This document shows, piece by piece, positions 18,172 to 26,735 of a stretch of DNA of 64,000 nucleotides. Position 1 is the first letter of the stretch. Every line of letters starts with the position of its first letter. This DNA comes from Meiothermus sp. (lineage in GTDB: Bacteria; Deinococcota; Deinococci; Deinococcales; Thermaceae). The position numbers and the translations under genes are program-made. A model generated the notes under the pieces. The model ran no database searches and was not told the DNA's origin. It saw only the letters and a program-made list of their open reading frames with translations. Location: NCBI RefSeq assembly GCF_026004115.1, contig NZ_BPIM01000001.1, forward strand, positions 2,708,501-2,772,500, given 5' to 3'.

Positions 18172-19402
18172 GGAATCCTCCCGAAAAGACCAGGCTGGCT
18201 TCCAGACCGCCCTCGGGATGGTTGCGAATCTCCAGACGCCCCCCAAGGGCCTCCGCGACCTGGCGCACAAATGCCAGCCCCAGGCCCAGGCCGTCGCGTT
18301 GGTTATTGGGCCGGTAAAACGGTTCGCCCAGGCGCTCGAGGGCCTCTGCTGGAACCCCTGGCCCCTCATCCCGCACAATTAGACGCGGGGGATCGGAGGC
18401 CTCAAAACGTAGCCAGACTCGCCCGCTGCTATACTTGAGGGCATTGTCGAGCAGGTTGCCGATGGCCGCCTCGAGGGCTTCCTTGGGTGCTCGGAGGTTG
18501 GCAGGCTCAACCTCAAGATGAATTCGCTGTTGGGCTGCGGCCGGAAGGCGCTGCAATAGCTGTTGCAGGAAGTCCAGAACCTCTATCTGGGTTCGTTCTC
18601 CAGGCCCTCGCACCAGGGCCAGGAGACCCGTAAGGGTACGATCCAGGCGCTCGAGGTTTCTATCGAGCACGGGCAGCAACTCTTCTGGACGCATGGCCCC
18701 GTTGCGTACCGCCGAGGCAGTGGCCTTAAGGGTTGCCAGCGGGTTGCGCAGCTCGTGGGAGGCATACCGGGTAAAACTACGCTCACGCTCGAAGGCCAGA
18801 CGAACCTTGTGAACCATGCGGTTGAAGCTGCGGGTTAGCCGACCAATCTCGTCGGGTTTGCCTTCGGGCAAAGGGTTTGGGAAACGCTGCTCGGCCAGGG
18901 ACTCGCTTGCCCGCTCGAGGCGCTCCAGGGGACGGATCAACATGCCCCGCAGCAGCCAGGCCATGGCCACGGCCAGTACCCCAGATAGCAACAGGGTAAG
19001 CCATCCGGTGCGTAAATACTCCCGCAGGGCCCGGTTATGGTCAACCTGGTTGAGCGCTACGTCCAGTTCATATGCTCCGGGCAGTGGTTTGCGGTTGGTT
19101 AGCCAGGCCGGGTCGTTGTCGGGAAACGGGCCTCCACCCTCCAAAATCAGTCGATTACCTCTCAGGAGACGAAAACGACCCTGTAGCTCCGCAGAAATCG
19201 GTAAGTTGGCCGGGTTGAGGGTGGGTTCGGGGCCCTCGAGGTCAATGGCGCCTTCAACCAGCACCGCGTACTTCCCTAAGTCGCCCTGGAGGTCACGATC
19301 TAAGGAGGTGCGAAAACTCCAGTAACCCAGGGCCAACTGAAGCCCTGCTACAGCCAGGGCGAGCGTCAGCAAGGCCAAAAGCAGCTGTTCACGAAAGCCC
19401 AA
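18164..19402 (-). CDS. Sensor histidine kinase (HAMP-HisKA-HATPase)
   Basis: 412 residues. First membrane helix about 7-28, periplasmic domain about 30-132, second helix about 133-152. HAMP (RPLERLERASESLAEQRF) follows, then HisKA with phospho-acceptor H216 in SHELRNPLATL. The ATPase has an N box (N320 in IGNLLDNALKYS), G1 (VRDEGPGV) and G2 (DGLGLGLAFVR). All catalytic motifs look intact. The start is TTG 19402, overlapping the regulator gene. It should autophosphorylate and pass phosphate to the 19389-20051 product. The signal is unknown. Confidence 0.92.
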   Translation of the reverse strand: MGFREQLLLALLTLALAVAGLQLALGYWSFRTSLDRDLQGDLGKYAVLVEGAIDLEGPEPTLNPANLPISAELQGRFRLLRGNRLILEGGGPFPDNDPAWLTNRKPLPGAYELDVALNQVDHNRALREYLRTGWLTLLLSGVLAVAMAWLLRGMLIRPLERLERASESLAEQRFPNPLPEGKPDEIGRLTRSFNRMVHKVRLAFERERSFTRYASHELRNPLATLKATASAVRNGAMRPEELLPVLDRNLERLDRTLTGLLALVRGPGERTQIEVLDFLQQLLQRLPAAAQQRIHLEVEPANLRAPKEALEAAIGNLLDNALKYSSGRVWLRFEASDPPRLIVRDEGPGVPAEALERLGEPFYRPNNQRDGLGLGLAFVRQVAEALGGRLEIRNHPEGGLEASLVFSGGFHA

Positions 19403-20051
19403 GGCGATACCCTCCCGGTACAGTCACGATGACCTCAGGAGCCAACTTCTCCCGTATCCTTGAGACGTACATCCGCAGGGCGTGGTGTCCAGAGCTGGCG
19501 TCGGGAAAGACCCGGTCTAGAAGCTCGAGCACGGTGAACACCCGGTCTGGACTGAGGGCCAGAATCTCTAAAAGCGCAAATTCTTTCTCCGAAAGTATGA
19601 CTTCCTGGTGATGCCAGTAAACCCTGCGGTTGGCAAAGTCGATGCGCAAGGGATCGCGCTCCAGAACACTCTGTTTGGTTTGCCCGTCTCGCCGTAGCAG
19701 GGCGCGTATCCTGGCCAAGAGCTCGGGCACATCGAAAGGTTTGGTCAGGTAATCATCGCCCCCCAGATCCAGACCCTGTACCCGATCCTCCAGGGTGTCG
19801 CGGGCAGTGAGGAAGAGAATGGGTCTTTGGTTGCCCATCTGGCGTAGCTCCTGGGCCAACTGAAAGCCCGCGTCCTCGCCCTCGGGCAGCATGATGTCCA
19901 AAACCAGCAAATCGGGTTCGGCATCCACCAGCTTATCGTAGGCTTCTTGAAGATTTCTGGCCCAATCGACCTGATAGCGCTTTTGCACCAGCAGCGCTTG
20001 CAGCGCTGCGGCCAGGTCTTCCTCGTCCTCTACCAGCAAAATGCGCATCAT
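19389..20051 (-). CDS. OmpR/PhoB family response regulator
   Basis: 220 residues. In the receiver domain, acidic residues in LLVEDEED, phospho-acceptor D52 in LLVLDIMLPEG, T82 and K104 (YLTKPFD) are all present. The C-terminal winged helix reads LRIDFANRRVYWHHQEVILSEKEFALLEIL and SSGHHALRMYVSRIREKL. It is cotranscribed with the kinase (13-base overlap). The same-strand gene upstream (20189-20518) starts a likely shared operon. Confidence 0.95.
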   Translation of the reverse strand: MMRILLVEDEEDLAAALQALLVQKRYQVDWARNLQEAYDKLVDAEPDLLVLDIMLPEGEDAGFQLAQELRQMGNQRPILFLTARDTLEDRVQGLDLGGDDYLTKPFDVPELLARIRALLRRDGQTKQSVLERDPLRIDFANRRVYWHHQEVILSEKEFALLEILALSPDRVFTVLELLDRVFPDASSGHHALRMYVSRIREKLAPEVIVTVPGGYRLGLS

Positions 20052-20188
20052 CTTCTACTATAGCCATGCAAACGGCGAAAAAAGTCCCATGCTCGAGCTG
20101 CGTGCCCTGCCAATACTTGTTCCCGGATAAGCGGGGCTGGAGCGCGCCGGGCACAGTGGGCCCTGTACCCGGCACAAACCAAGCGGCT

Positions 20189-20518
20189 TTAGTTACCCTT
20201 GCTCACCCGAGAGCGCTCGAGGGTGCGAATTTCTTTTCCTGAGCGGGTTTTCAGCTCTACCTTGTACACCACCTCCTGGCCTTGTTGGCTGCGCACCTTG
20301 ACCTCTACATAACTGCCCACCACCGGACGCCCGTACTCGTACTGAACCCTGCTGGCCAGGGCCAGCTTCTGCCCATTGACCACCATGTACCCGGCTTGCC
20401 AGTTGATGGCTTCAACACGACCCTTCACTTCCTGGTAGGTTACCCCTTCATTCGGGGAGGCCCAGGCCAATGCCAGAAGAGAGCCGAACAGTAGAGAAAG
20501 ACGCTTGAGACTTTTCAT
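20189..20518 (-). CDS. Small exported DUF5666-like protein
   Basis: 109 residues: signal peptide MKSLKRLSLLFGSLLALAWA, then GRVEAINWQAGYMVVNGQKLAL and VVGSYVEVKVRSQQGQEVVYKVEL, the short beta-barrel pattern of DUF5666 proteins. GGAGG sits 8 bases before ATG 20518, which decides this start over upstream ATGs. It precedes the response regulator by 137 bases on the same strand. Role unknown; a periplasmic partner of the kinase is plausible. Confidence 0.7.
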   Translation of the reverse strand: MKSLKRLSLLFGSLLALAWASPNEGVTYQEVKGRVEAINWQAGYMVVNGQKLALASRVQYEYGRPVVGSYVEVKVRSQQGQEVVYKVELKTRSGKEIRTLERSRVSKGN

Positions 20519-20602
20519 ACGCATATCCTCCAAGGCACAGCTTGGAGGAGGCAGGTAACAAATTGCTAACAAGCAATAGGGATCAGGCTCTCATGTGTGT
20601 CA

Positions 20603-20660
20603 TACCAGATTCGGTTAGTTCGGCGCCGGATGGCGGCGAACTAACAGGGCCGAAGGGAGT
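20603..20660 (+). mobile_element. MITE-like family A, copy 2 (left half only)
   Basis: The element starts TACCAGATTCGG, has the left stem (GTTAGTTCGGCGCC/GGCGGCGAACTAAC), runs to GGGAGTG and stops. The right half is missing. Kinase-type coding sequence begins immediately after, with no gap, so a deletion or recombination has joined the two. Confidence 0.75.
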
Positions 20661-21075
20661 GCGCGCCGAGGCGGCTGGGGTTCATTTAGAAGTCAACACC
20701 AAGCCCCTCTCCATCTACGCCGACCCCAAGCGGATGCAGCAGGTGCTTCTTAACCTGCTGGAGAATGCCCTGCGCCACACCCCAAGGGGAGGTCGTATTA
20801 CCGTAAAACTTCATTCCCAGGGAGAGAACGCTGTGCTCGAGGTCTGCGACACTGGACCAGGCATTGCGCCTGAGCACCTTCCCCATCTCTTTGAGCGTTT
20901 TTACCGAGCAGAGGCCTCGAGGGCCCGCGAGAGCGGCGGCTCGGACCTCGGACTGGCCATCGTCAAGGCCCTGGTAGAAGCCCACGGAGGCCGTGTTGGT
21001 GCCGATAATCAACCAGAAGGCGGGGCTCGTTTCTGGATTCATCCACCCCTGATAAGGCTCGCTGAGGGAGCATAA
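20661..21075 (+). pseudogene. Truncated histidine kinase (ATPase domain only)
   Basis: RAEAAGVHLEVNTKPLSIYADPKRM opens a HATPase domain, then QQVLLNLLENALRHTP (N box), CDTGPGIAPEHLPHLFERFYRAE (G1/F boxes) and SGGSDLGLAIVKALVEAHGG. The G2 box has Asp where Gly is usual (GSDLGL). There are no membrane, HAMP or HisKA parts: the gene begins at the break in the MITE. The frame is open through the repeat, so a chimera from ATG 20594 is possible, but it could not autophosphorylate. Most likely a remnant. Confidence 0.8.
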
Positions 21076-21167
21076 TACCACGTGATATAGAAGAAGAAGG
21101 GCTGTGTTGCGCGCATGATATCTGACGGAATTACAACGTACCGACAAAAAAACGGTAGACTTTTGCC

Positions 21168-22829
21168 ATGATTCAAAGTCACATCAGCCCCAAGGAGCGG
21201 GAGTCCTCTCCCTTTAAGCAGAACAAGGACGCCTGGGTGCGGCTTATGGCCGACTTTCACACCTCGCTCGAGCAGATTCGTCAGGGTGGGGGCGCAAAAG
21301 CTGTGGAGCGCCAGCATGCCAGAGGACGGCTGACTGCCCGTGAGCGCATCGCGGCGCTGATAGACCCGGATACCGAACCGGAGGAAATCCTTGGCTATGC
21401 CGGCTGGCAAATGTACGCCGACTGGGGAGGGGCGCCCGGGGGTGGGGTGGTTACGGCCATCGGCAAAATTGCCGGTCGGGACTGGATGATCATCGCCAAC
21501 GACGCCACCGTGAAGGCGGGGGCTTTTTTCCCCATCACGGCTAAAAAGGTAATTAGGGCCCAGACCATTGCCCTAGAGAACCACCTGCCCACGGTGTACC
21601 TGGTGGACTCGGCGGGGGTTTTTTTGCCCTTGCAGGACGAGGTTTTCCCTGACCAGGACGACTTTGGCCGTATCTTTTACCTGAATGCCCGTATGAGCGG
21701 GATGGGCATTCCGCAAATCTCGGCCATTATGGGCAACTGTGTGGCCGGGGGGGCTTACCTGCCCCTGATGACCGATGCCCTCATCATGACCGAGGGCTCG
21801 GGGCTTTACCTGGCCGGCCCGGCCCTGGTCAAGGCCGCCATTGGACAGGAGGTGAGTTCGGAAGAGCTGGGCGGTGCGCGGATGCACGCCGAAGTCTCCG
21901 GAACCGTGGACTTCTACGAACCCGACGACGCCTCGGCCATTGCCCGGATACGCACGCTGGCGTCGCTATACGCCCGGCCGGCTTTGGCCCCCTGGGCAAC
22001 CGAGCGCAAAAGCGAGTTGGAGCCTTTTCACCCGCCCGAAGACCTGTACGGTCTGGTTTCGCCGGATGGCACCAAACCCTACGACGTAAACGAGGTGATA
22101 GCCCGGTTGGTCGATGGCTCCGAGTTTCACGAGTACAAGGCCCACTATGGCCAGACCCTGGTTTGCGGGTATGCCCGGCTGGGGGGGTTCCCGGTGGGAA
22201 TTGTGGCCAACCAGCGCCTGATTATCAAGAAGCCCGGAAAAATCGAGGTGGGTGGGGTTATCTACGCCGAGGCCGCCGACAAGGCCGCCCGGTTCATCCT
22301 GGAGGTCAACCAGCGCTTCATTCCCCTGTTGTTTCTGATGGACGTAACCGGCTTTATGGTGGGCAAGGAGTCCGAGCAGCAGGGCATCATCCGGCGGGGG
22401 GCCAAGCTGGTGAATGCAGTTTCCAACTCGGTGGTGCCCAAGATTACCCTTATTACCGGGGGCTCGTTTGGCGCAGGCAATTACGCCATGGCCGGCAAGG
22501 CATACGGCCCCCGTTTCATCTACGCCTGGCCCTCGGCTAAGTACGCTGTGATGAGCGGCAATGCAGCGGCCAAGACCCTGATGGAAATCGAGCTGGCCAA
22601 GCTCGAGCGCGAGGGGCGTAAGCCCACCGAGGAAGACCTGGTCGAACTCTACGAACGCATCAAGGGCCGCTACGAGGAAACCCTGGATCCGCGCTATGCG
22701 GCGGCCCGCCTGTGGGTCGACGAGATTATTTTCCCCCACGAGACCCGCGAGCGCTTGATCCGGAGCCTCGAGGTCTGCGCCTTGAACCCCACCCGGGAGC
22801 AGATGCGGGTGGGTGTATTCCAGGTCTGA
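21168..22829 (+). CDS. Acyl-CoA carboxylase, carboxyltransferase beta subunit (methylcrotonyl-CoA type)
   Basis: 553 residues with two crotonase-like halves. ARGRLTARERIAALIDP is near the N-terminus. FLPLQDEVFPDQDDFGRIFY is a signature of 3-methylcrotonyl-CoA carboxylase rather than propionyl-CoA carboxylase. NCVAGGAYLPLMTD and TLITGGSFGAGNYAMAGKAYGPRF form the oxyanion and acyl-CoA sites. It moves carboxyl from biotin to an acyl-CoA, for example in leucine breakdown. The biotin-carrying alpha subunit is not adjacent. I am sure of the family, less so of the substrate. Confidence 0.92.
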   Translation: MIQSHISPKERESSPFKQNKDAWVRLMADFHTSLEQIRQGGGAKAVERQHARGRLTARERIAALIDPDTEPEEILGYAGWQMYADWGGAPGGGVVTAIGKIAGRDWMIIANDATVKAGAFFPITAKKVIRAQTIALENHLPTVYLVDSAGVFLPLQDEVFPDQDDFGRIFYLNARMSGMGIPQISAIMGNCVAGGAYLPLMTDALIMTEGSGLYLAGPALVKAAIGQEVSSEELGGARMHAEVSGTVDFYEPDDASAIARIRTLASLYARPALAPWATERKSELEPFHPPEDLYGLVSPDGTKPYDVNEVIARLVDGSEFHEYKAHYGQTLVCGYARLGGFPVGIVANQRLIIKKPGKIEVGGVIYAEAADKAARFILEVNQRFIPLLFLMDVTGFMVGKESEQQGIIRRGAKLVNAVSNSVVPKITLITGGSFGAGNYAMAGKAYGPRFIYAWPSAKYAVMSGNAAAKTLMEIELAKLEREGRKPTEEDLVELYERIKGRYEETLDPRYAAARLWVDEIIFPHETRERLIRSLEVCALNPTREQMRVGVFQV

Positions 22830-23040
22830 AAGCGACTGCGTGCAGCCTGTTTTTCGAGCTCGATGCGCCCGGCGCTTTCTCGAGCGAACACAGTCTAAAC
22901 CCGGCCTTACCGGGTGGCTGCCTGGGTTATTCGATAGGGATTAAGAAAAACCTTAATAATGCGCCCAAACATGCTAACACCGTTATACTTGGCACGGGTA
23001 TCGACCCAAAAATAGAACCTGTGTCTGGAGGTCACTGGCT

Positions 23041-24252
23041 ATGCATCTTCGTTTTATCTGGGTAATGTTCTTGGCTTTGCTGGCCGCTTGTGGAAACCCC
23101 ACAGCTACAGAAAAACTGGCGCCGGTCCTGGGGCTCGATAACCCCAACGCCATTCAGGGGCAGTACATCGTTGTGTACAAAGACGATGCCAATGTACTGG
23201 CCTCGCTGCAGAGCCTGAAAGCCAGCCTGGGCGGGGGCGTTGGCGTGCAGCGGGAACTCCAGAGCCTCGGACTGCTCCCCGATGCCAGGGTACAGCAGGT
23301 TTACACCTCGGCATTGCAAGGGCTTGCTGCCAGCCTTTCGCCCGAGAATTTAGCTGCGCTACGTCAGGACCCTCGAGTAGCTTACATAGAGGCCGACCAG
23401 GTGATGCAGATAGATGCAACCCAGTCGGGTGCGACCTGGGGCCTGGACCGCATAGACCAGCGGGCCCTGCCCTTGAGCGGTACCTACACCTATAGCAACA
23501 CCGGCAATGGGGTGCGTGCCTACATCATCGATACTGGCATCCGGGTGAGCCACAGCGAGTTCGGGGGTCGGGCTGTGGTAGCTTTCGATGCTATTGGCGA
23601 TGGCCAAAACGGTAACGATTGCAACGGCCACGGCACCCATGTGGCCGGTACCGTAGGCGGCTCGGTGTATGGGGTCGCCAAGGGAGTGCGCCTGTATGCG
23701 GTGCGCGTTTTGAACTGCAGCGGCTCGGGTACTAACTCGGGGGTAATTGCCGGAGTGGACTGGGTGCGCCAAAACGCCCAGAAACCGGCCGTGGCTAACA
23801 TGAGCCTGGGTGGAGGAGCCTCGAGCGCCCTCGACACGGCGGTCAATAATGCCATCAACGCTGGAATCACCTTTGCCCTGGCCGCAGGCAACAGCAACCG
23901 CGATGCCTGCAATTTCTCGCCCGCGCGAGTAGCGGCAGGAATTACTGTGGGGGCGACTACATCTACCGATGCCAGGGCCTCGTACTCCAACTACGGAAGC
24001 TGCTTAGACCTCTTTGCACCTGGTTCTTCCATTACCTCGGCCTGGATCAGCAGCGATACCTCGACCAACACCATCAGCGGCACCTCCATGGCGACGCCAC
24101 ACGTTGCTGGCGTGGCAGCTTTGTATCTGCAAAGCAACCCCACGGCCACCCCTGCCACGGTGCGCAACGCTATCGTGGGCAACGCGACTTCCGGGGTGGT
24201 AGGCAGTCCGGGCCGTCGCTCGCCCAACCTTTTGCTATTCACGAACTACTAA
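23041..24252 (+). CDS. Aqualysin/proteinase K-like subtilisin, predicted lipoprotein
   Basis: 403 residues. The N-terminus (MHLRFIWVMFLALLAACGN) has a lipobox, so the precursor is probably lipid-anchored. An I9-type propeptide follows (GQYIVVYKDDANVL to RVAYIEADQ, about 40-120). The catalytic triad is D164 (IIDTG), H197 (NGHGTHVAG) and S349 (GTSMATPHVAG). Cysteines 194, 226, 290 and 321 match the two disulfides of aqualysin I. The C-terminal prosequence of aqualysin is absent: the protein ends just after the catalytic domain. GGAGGT precedes ATG 23041. Confidence 0.93.
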   Translation: MHLRFIWVMFLALLAACGNPTATEKLAPVLGLDNPNAIQGQYIVVYKDDANVLASLQSLKASLGGGVGVQRELQSLGLLPDARVQQVYTSALQGLAASLSPENLAALRQDPRVAYIEADQVMQIDATQSGATWGLDRIDQRALPLSGTYTYSNTGNGVRAYIIDTGIRVSHSEFGGRAVVAFDAIGDGQNGNDCNGHGTHVAGTVGGSVYGVAKGVRLYAVRVLNCSGSGTNSGVIAGVDWVRQNAQKPAVANMSLGGGASSALDTAVNNAINAGITFALAAGNSNRDACNFSPARVAAGITVGATTSTDARASYSNYGSCLDLFAPGSSITSAWISSDTSTNTISGTSMATPHVAGVAALYLQSNPTATPATVRNAIVGNATSGVVGSPGRRSPNLLLFTNY

Positions 24253-24266
24253 CCCTGGCGCTCAAT

Positions 24267-24308
24267 CCACCCTTTGCAGGAGCGATCTTGCAAAGGGTGG
24301 GCCTTTTT
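24267..24308 (+). terminator. Terminator of the subtilisin gene
   Basis: A perfect 12-bp stem (CCACCCTTTGCA/TGCAAAGGGTGG, 24267-24278 and 24289-24300) with a 10-base loop is followed by GCCTTTTT. It is 15 bases past the stop codon. Confidence 0.92.
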
Positions 24309-24310
24309 AA

Positions 24311-24587
24311 TGCCAGATTTGCCCCGAACGAAGTTATCCGCGTAGCGGAGGGCGATACCGCCCCTTGGAAGTTATCCGCGTAGCGGAGGGCGATACCGCC
24401 CCTTGGAAGTTATCCGCGTAGCGGAGGGCGATACCGCCCCTTGGAAGTTATCCGCGTAGCGGAGGGCGATACCGCCCCTTGGAAAGGGAGACGTTTTTTT
24501 GCCGACCAACAGGGAAGAGTGTCCTCCAGGATTCAAAAAGACAACCTCTAAGGTTTTTGGCTTTGTAGACTGTTTTTGAATCCGGTA
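24311..24587 (+). mobile_element. MITE-like family A, copy 3 (expanded by internal repeats)
   Basis: Left end TGCCAGATTT (decayed), right end GAATCCGGTA directly against the stop codon of the convergent gene at 24588. The left stem is lost and the middle is filled by four 38-bp repeats. The right-hand block GGATTCAAAAAGACA...TTTTTGAATCC is kept. 277 bases in all; no coding. Confidence 0.75.
24330..24481 (+). repeat. Four exact 38-bp tandem repeats
   Basis: Unit starts GAAGTTATCC and ends GCCCCTTG. Copies begin at 24330, 24368, 24406 and 24444, with no spacers and no differences. Each unit holds two small inverted repeats (CCGCGTAGCGG and GGGCGATACCGCCC). A single unit occurs inside the family A copy at 35470-35665, so the array is a local expansion of a MITE segment. 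Confidence 0.95.
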
Positions 24588-25772
24588 TTACCTGACTTTT
24601 TCGCTGCGGCGCTGTATGTGGGCGAGTACCTCCACCAGCTGCTCGAGGCTGCTCAAGTTGTGGACTGGCAAAAAATCGTCGATGTGAGGCATGGCAGCCA
24701 CCAAACCGCGGGTTAGGGGCTGGTAGCCAGGAGTGCCGATAAGCGGATTAAGCCAGATCAGGCGGTAGCAGAACTTCTGCAGGCGCTCCATCTCGAAGGC
24801 CAGGAGTTCGGGGTCGCCCTGATCCCAGCCGTCGGAGATGACCAGCACAATAGAGCCCCGCCCCAAAACCCGCTTGGCCCAGGTGTGGTTGAAGGTGCGT
24901 ACGCAAGCCCCAATGCGTGTGCCGCCGGACCAGTCCTTGACCTGCTGGCCCACCTCGGCCAGGGCCTCGTCCACGCTGCGCTTCTTGAGCGTGCGGGTGA
25001 TGCGGGTCAGGCGGGTGCCAAAGGTGAAGGTCTCAATCTGGCGCACGCCCTGCCGGGTCTGCTCGAGCGAAAAGGCATGCAAAAAATGCAGGAGCATGCG
25101 GGCGTAGCGCTCCATTGAGCCCGATACGTCGGCCAAAGCCACAATGGGGCGGGGTTTGTGCTTGCGCGAGCGTTGTTCTAACACCACCAGCTCGCCCTGG
25201 TGTTTGAGCGAGCGCCGGAAACTGCGGCGAAGGTCGAGTTGTTCCCTGCCGCTGGCCTTCAGGCGACGGCTGCGCCGCTCAGGTGGGTTCCAGACAAAGC
25301 CGTACAGCAGCTTGCGGGCGGCCTGTAGCTCCTGCTCGCTCATCTGGTCGAAGCGCTTCTGCTTGAGCACCTCGGTCTCCGAGAAAGTCAGGGCCCGATC
25401 GACGATGGGCTGGGGTTGATTGGAGGCGCGCTCTGAGGAAAGCGGTTCGCGCCCTACCTCGCCAGGACGGGCTTTCTGCTCTCTTTTGGGAGGGAGGGAG
25501 GTTTGGTTCAGTAGCTCGGCAGGAAAGCGCTCGAGGCCCAGGTTTTGCCAGAATTTGCGAAATACTTCGGCAAACTTGGCCTGGTCTTCCCGTCGGGTGA
25601 GCAGCGAGCTCTGGGCAGCGTAGAAAAACGCCACCGGGTCAAAGATCGGAATCTCACCCAGGGCTCGCGCAAAAGTAGCGGTCTGCCCGGGCGTAACCAC
25701 AATCCCCTCGCCCCGCAGGTTTCGTACGAAGGCCACCACGTGGCTCAGCAACTGTTCGGTGGGGGCTGTCAT
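24588..25772 (-). CDS. coxE: CoxE-like VWA-domain protein
   Basis: 394 residues with a C-terminal von Willebrand A domain: IVALADVSGSMERYARML (MIDAS DxSxS), a conserved Thr region (GTRIGACV) and LVISDGWDQGD. The N-terminal helical part is typical of CoxE. In CO dehydrogenase clusters CoxD (MoxR ATPase) and CoxE work together to mature the Mo-Cu active site, or more generally act as a chaperone pair. The start overlaps coxD by 4 bases. The stop codon touches a MITE end. Confidence 0.85.
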   Translation of the reverse strand: MTAPTEQLLSHVVAFVRNLRGEGIVVTPGQTATFARALGEIPIFDPVAFFYAAQSSLLTRREDQAKFAEVFRKFWQNLGLERFPAELLNQTSLPPKREQKARPGEVGREPLSSERASNQPQPIVDRALTFSETEVLKQKRFDQMSEQELQAARKLLYGFVWNPPERRSRRLKASGREQLDLRRSFRRSLKHQGELVVLEQRSRKHKPRPIVALADVSGSMERYARMLLHFLHAFSLEQTRQGVRQIETFTFGTRLTRITRTLKKRSVDEALAEVGQQVKDWSGGTRIGACVRTFNHTWAKRVLGRGSIVLVISDGWDQGDPELLAFEMERLQKFCYRLIWLNPLIGTPGYQPLTRGLVAAMPHIDDFLPVHNLSSLEQLVEVLAHIQRRSEKVR

Positions 25773-26668
25773 AGCGCCGTGGGCATCTGGGCCCGGGCCA
25801 AAAGGTCGCGGGCCAGGTTCTTGGCCTTGACCACATCGTCCTGGTACTTGAGCAGCACCCCTAGGGTGGCTTCGATGACTTCAGGGGCTAGCGCGGTCTG
25901 GCCCAGGGCCATGAGTGAGGAGGCCCAGTCCAGGGTCTCGGCCACACCGGGGGCTTTGTAGAGGTCTTGCTTGCGCAACTCCTGCACAAAAGCCACCGCT
26001 TGCTGGGCCAGTTTTTCCGGTACACCAGGCACTTTCTCCTGCACAATTCTGTATTCCTTCTCGAAGCTGGGGTAGTCGATCCAGTAGTACATGCAGCGGC
26101 GCTTCAGGGCATCGTGGATTTCGCGGGTGCGGTTGGAGGTAATGACCACCACCGGCGGTTTTTCGGCCCTCAGGGTGCCCACCTCCGGCACGGTAATCTG
26201 CCAGTCGGAGAGGAACTCCAGCAGAAAAGCCTCAAACTCCTCATCGGCCCGGTCGAGTTCGTCAATCAGGAGCACCGGAGGCTTGCCGTCGGTGGATTCC
26301 AGGGCTTGCAGCAGCGGGCGCTTGAGCAGAAAGTCGGCGCTGAAGACCTCGTGGCGCACTTTGTCCTGGTCGCGTTCGCCGCTGGCCTCCAGCAGCCTTA
26401 TTTGCATCATCTGGCGGGCATAGTCCCACTCGTACACCGCGCTGCTGATGTCCAGCCCTTCGTAGCACTGCAAGCGAATCAGGCGGGTGGAGAGCATCTG
26501 GGCCAGTACCTTCACAATTTCGGTCTTGCCCACGCCGGGCTCGCCTTCCAGCAGCAACGGGCGCCCCAGCTTGAGGGCCAGAAACACCGCAACCGAGAGG
26601 CCCTTGTCGGCGATGTAGTGGTGGGCCTCGAGGGCTTTTTGGGTCTCCTCGATAGAAGTTGGAAACAT
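25769..26668 (-). CDS. coxD: CoxD-like MoxR AAA+ ATPase
   Basis: 299 residues. Walker A GEPGVGKTEIVK, Walker B PVLLIDELDRADEEFEAFLLEFL, sensor 1 VVITSNRTREI, and an arginine-rich RRCMYYWIDYPSFEKE segment: a MoxR-type AAA+ ATPase. In cox clusters it is needed to assemble the Cu-S-Mo centre of CoxL. Start placed at MFPTSIEE (26668); a frame from 26686 exists. It lies between the FAD subunit and coxE on the same strand. Confidence 0.88.
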   Translation of the reverse strand: MFPTSIEETQKALEAHHYIADKGLSVAVFLALKLGRPLLLEGEPGVGKTEIVKVLAQMLSTRLIRLQCYEGLDISSAVYEWDYARQMMQIRLLEASGERDQDKVRHEVFSADFLLKRPLLQALESTDGKPPVLLIDELDRADEEFEAFLLEFLSDWQITVPEVGTLRAEKPPVVVITSNRTREIHDALKRRCMYYWIDYPSFEKEYRIVQEKVPGVPEKLAQQAVAFVQELRKQDLYKAPGVAETLDWASSLMALGQTALAPEVIEATLGVLLKYQDDVVKAKNLARDLLARAQMPTAL

Positions 26669-26735
26669 GGCAGTATCTTCACACAAGACAGAGGGGCCGA
26701 ATTACCTCAGCCCCTCACAATTGCCGCCAGGCTAA

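Noticed and set aside
24330-24481. Four 38-bp repeats as a CRISPR array
   Set aside because: Units are directly adjacent with no spacers, and no cas genes are in the window.
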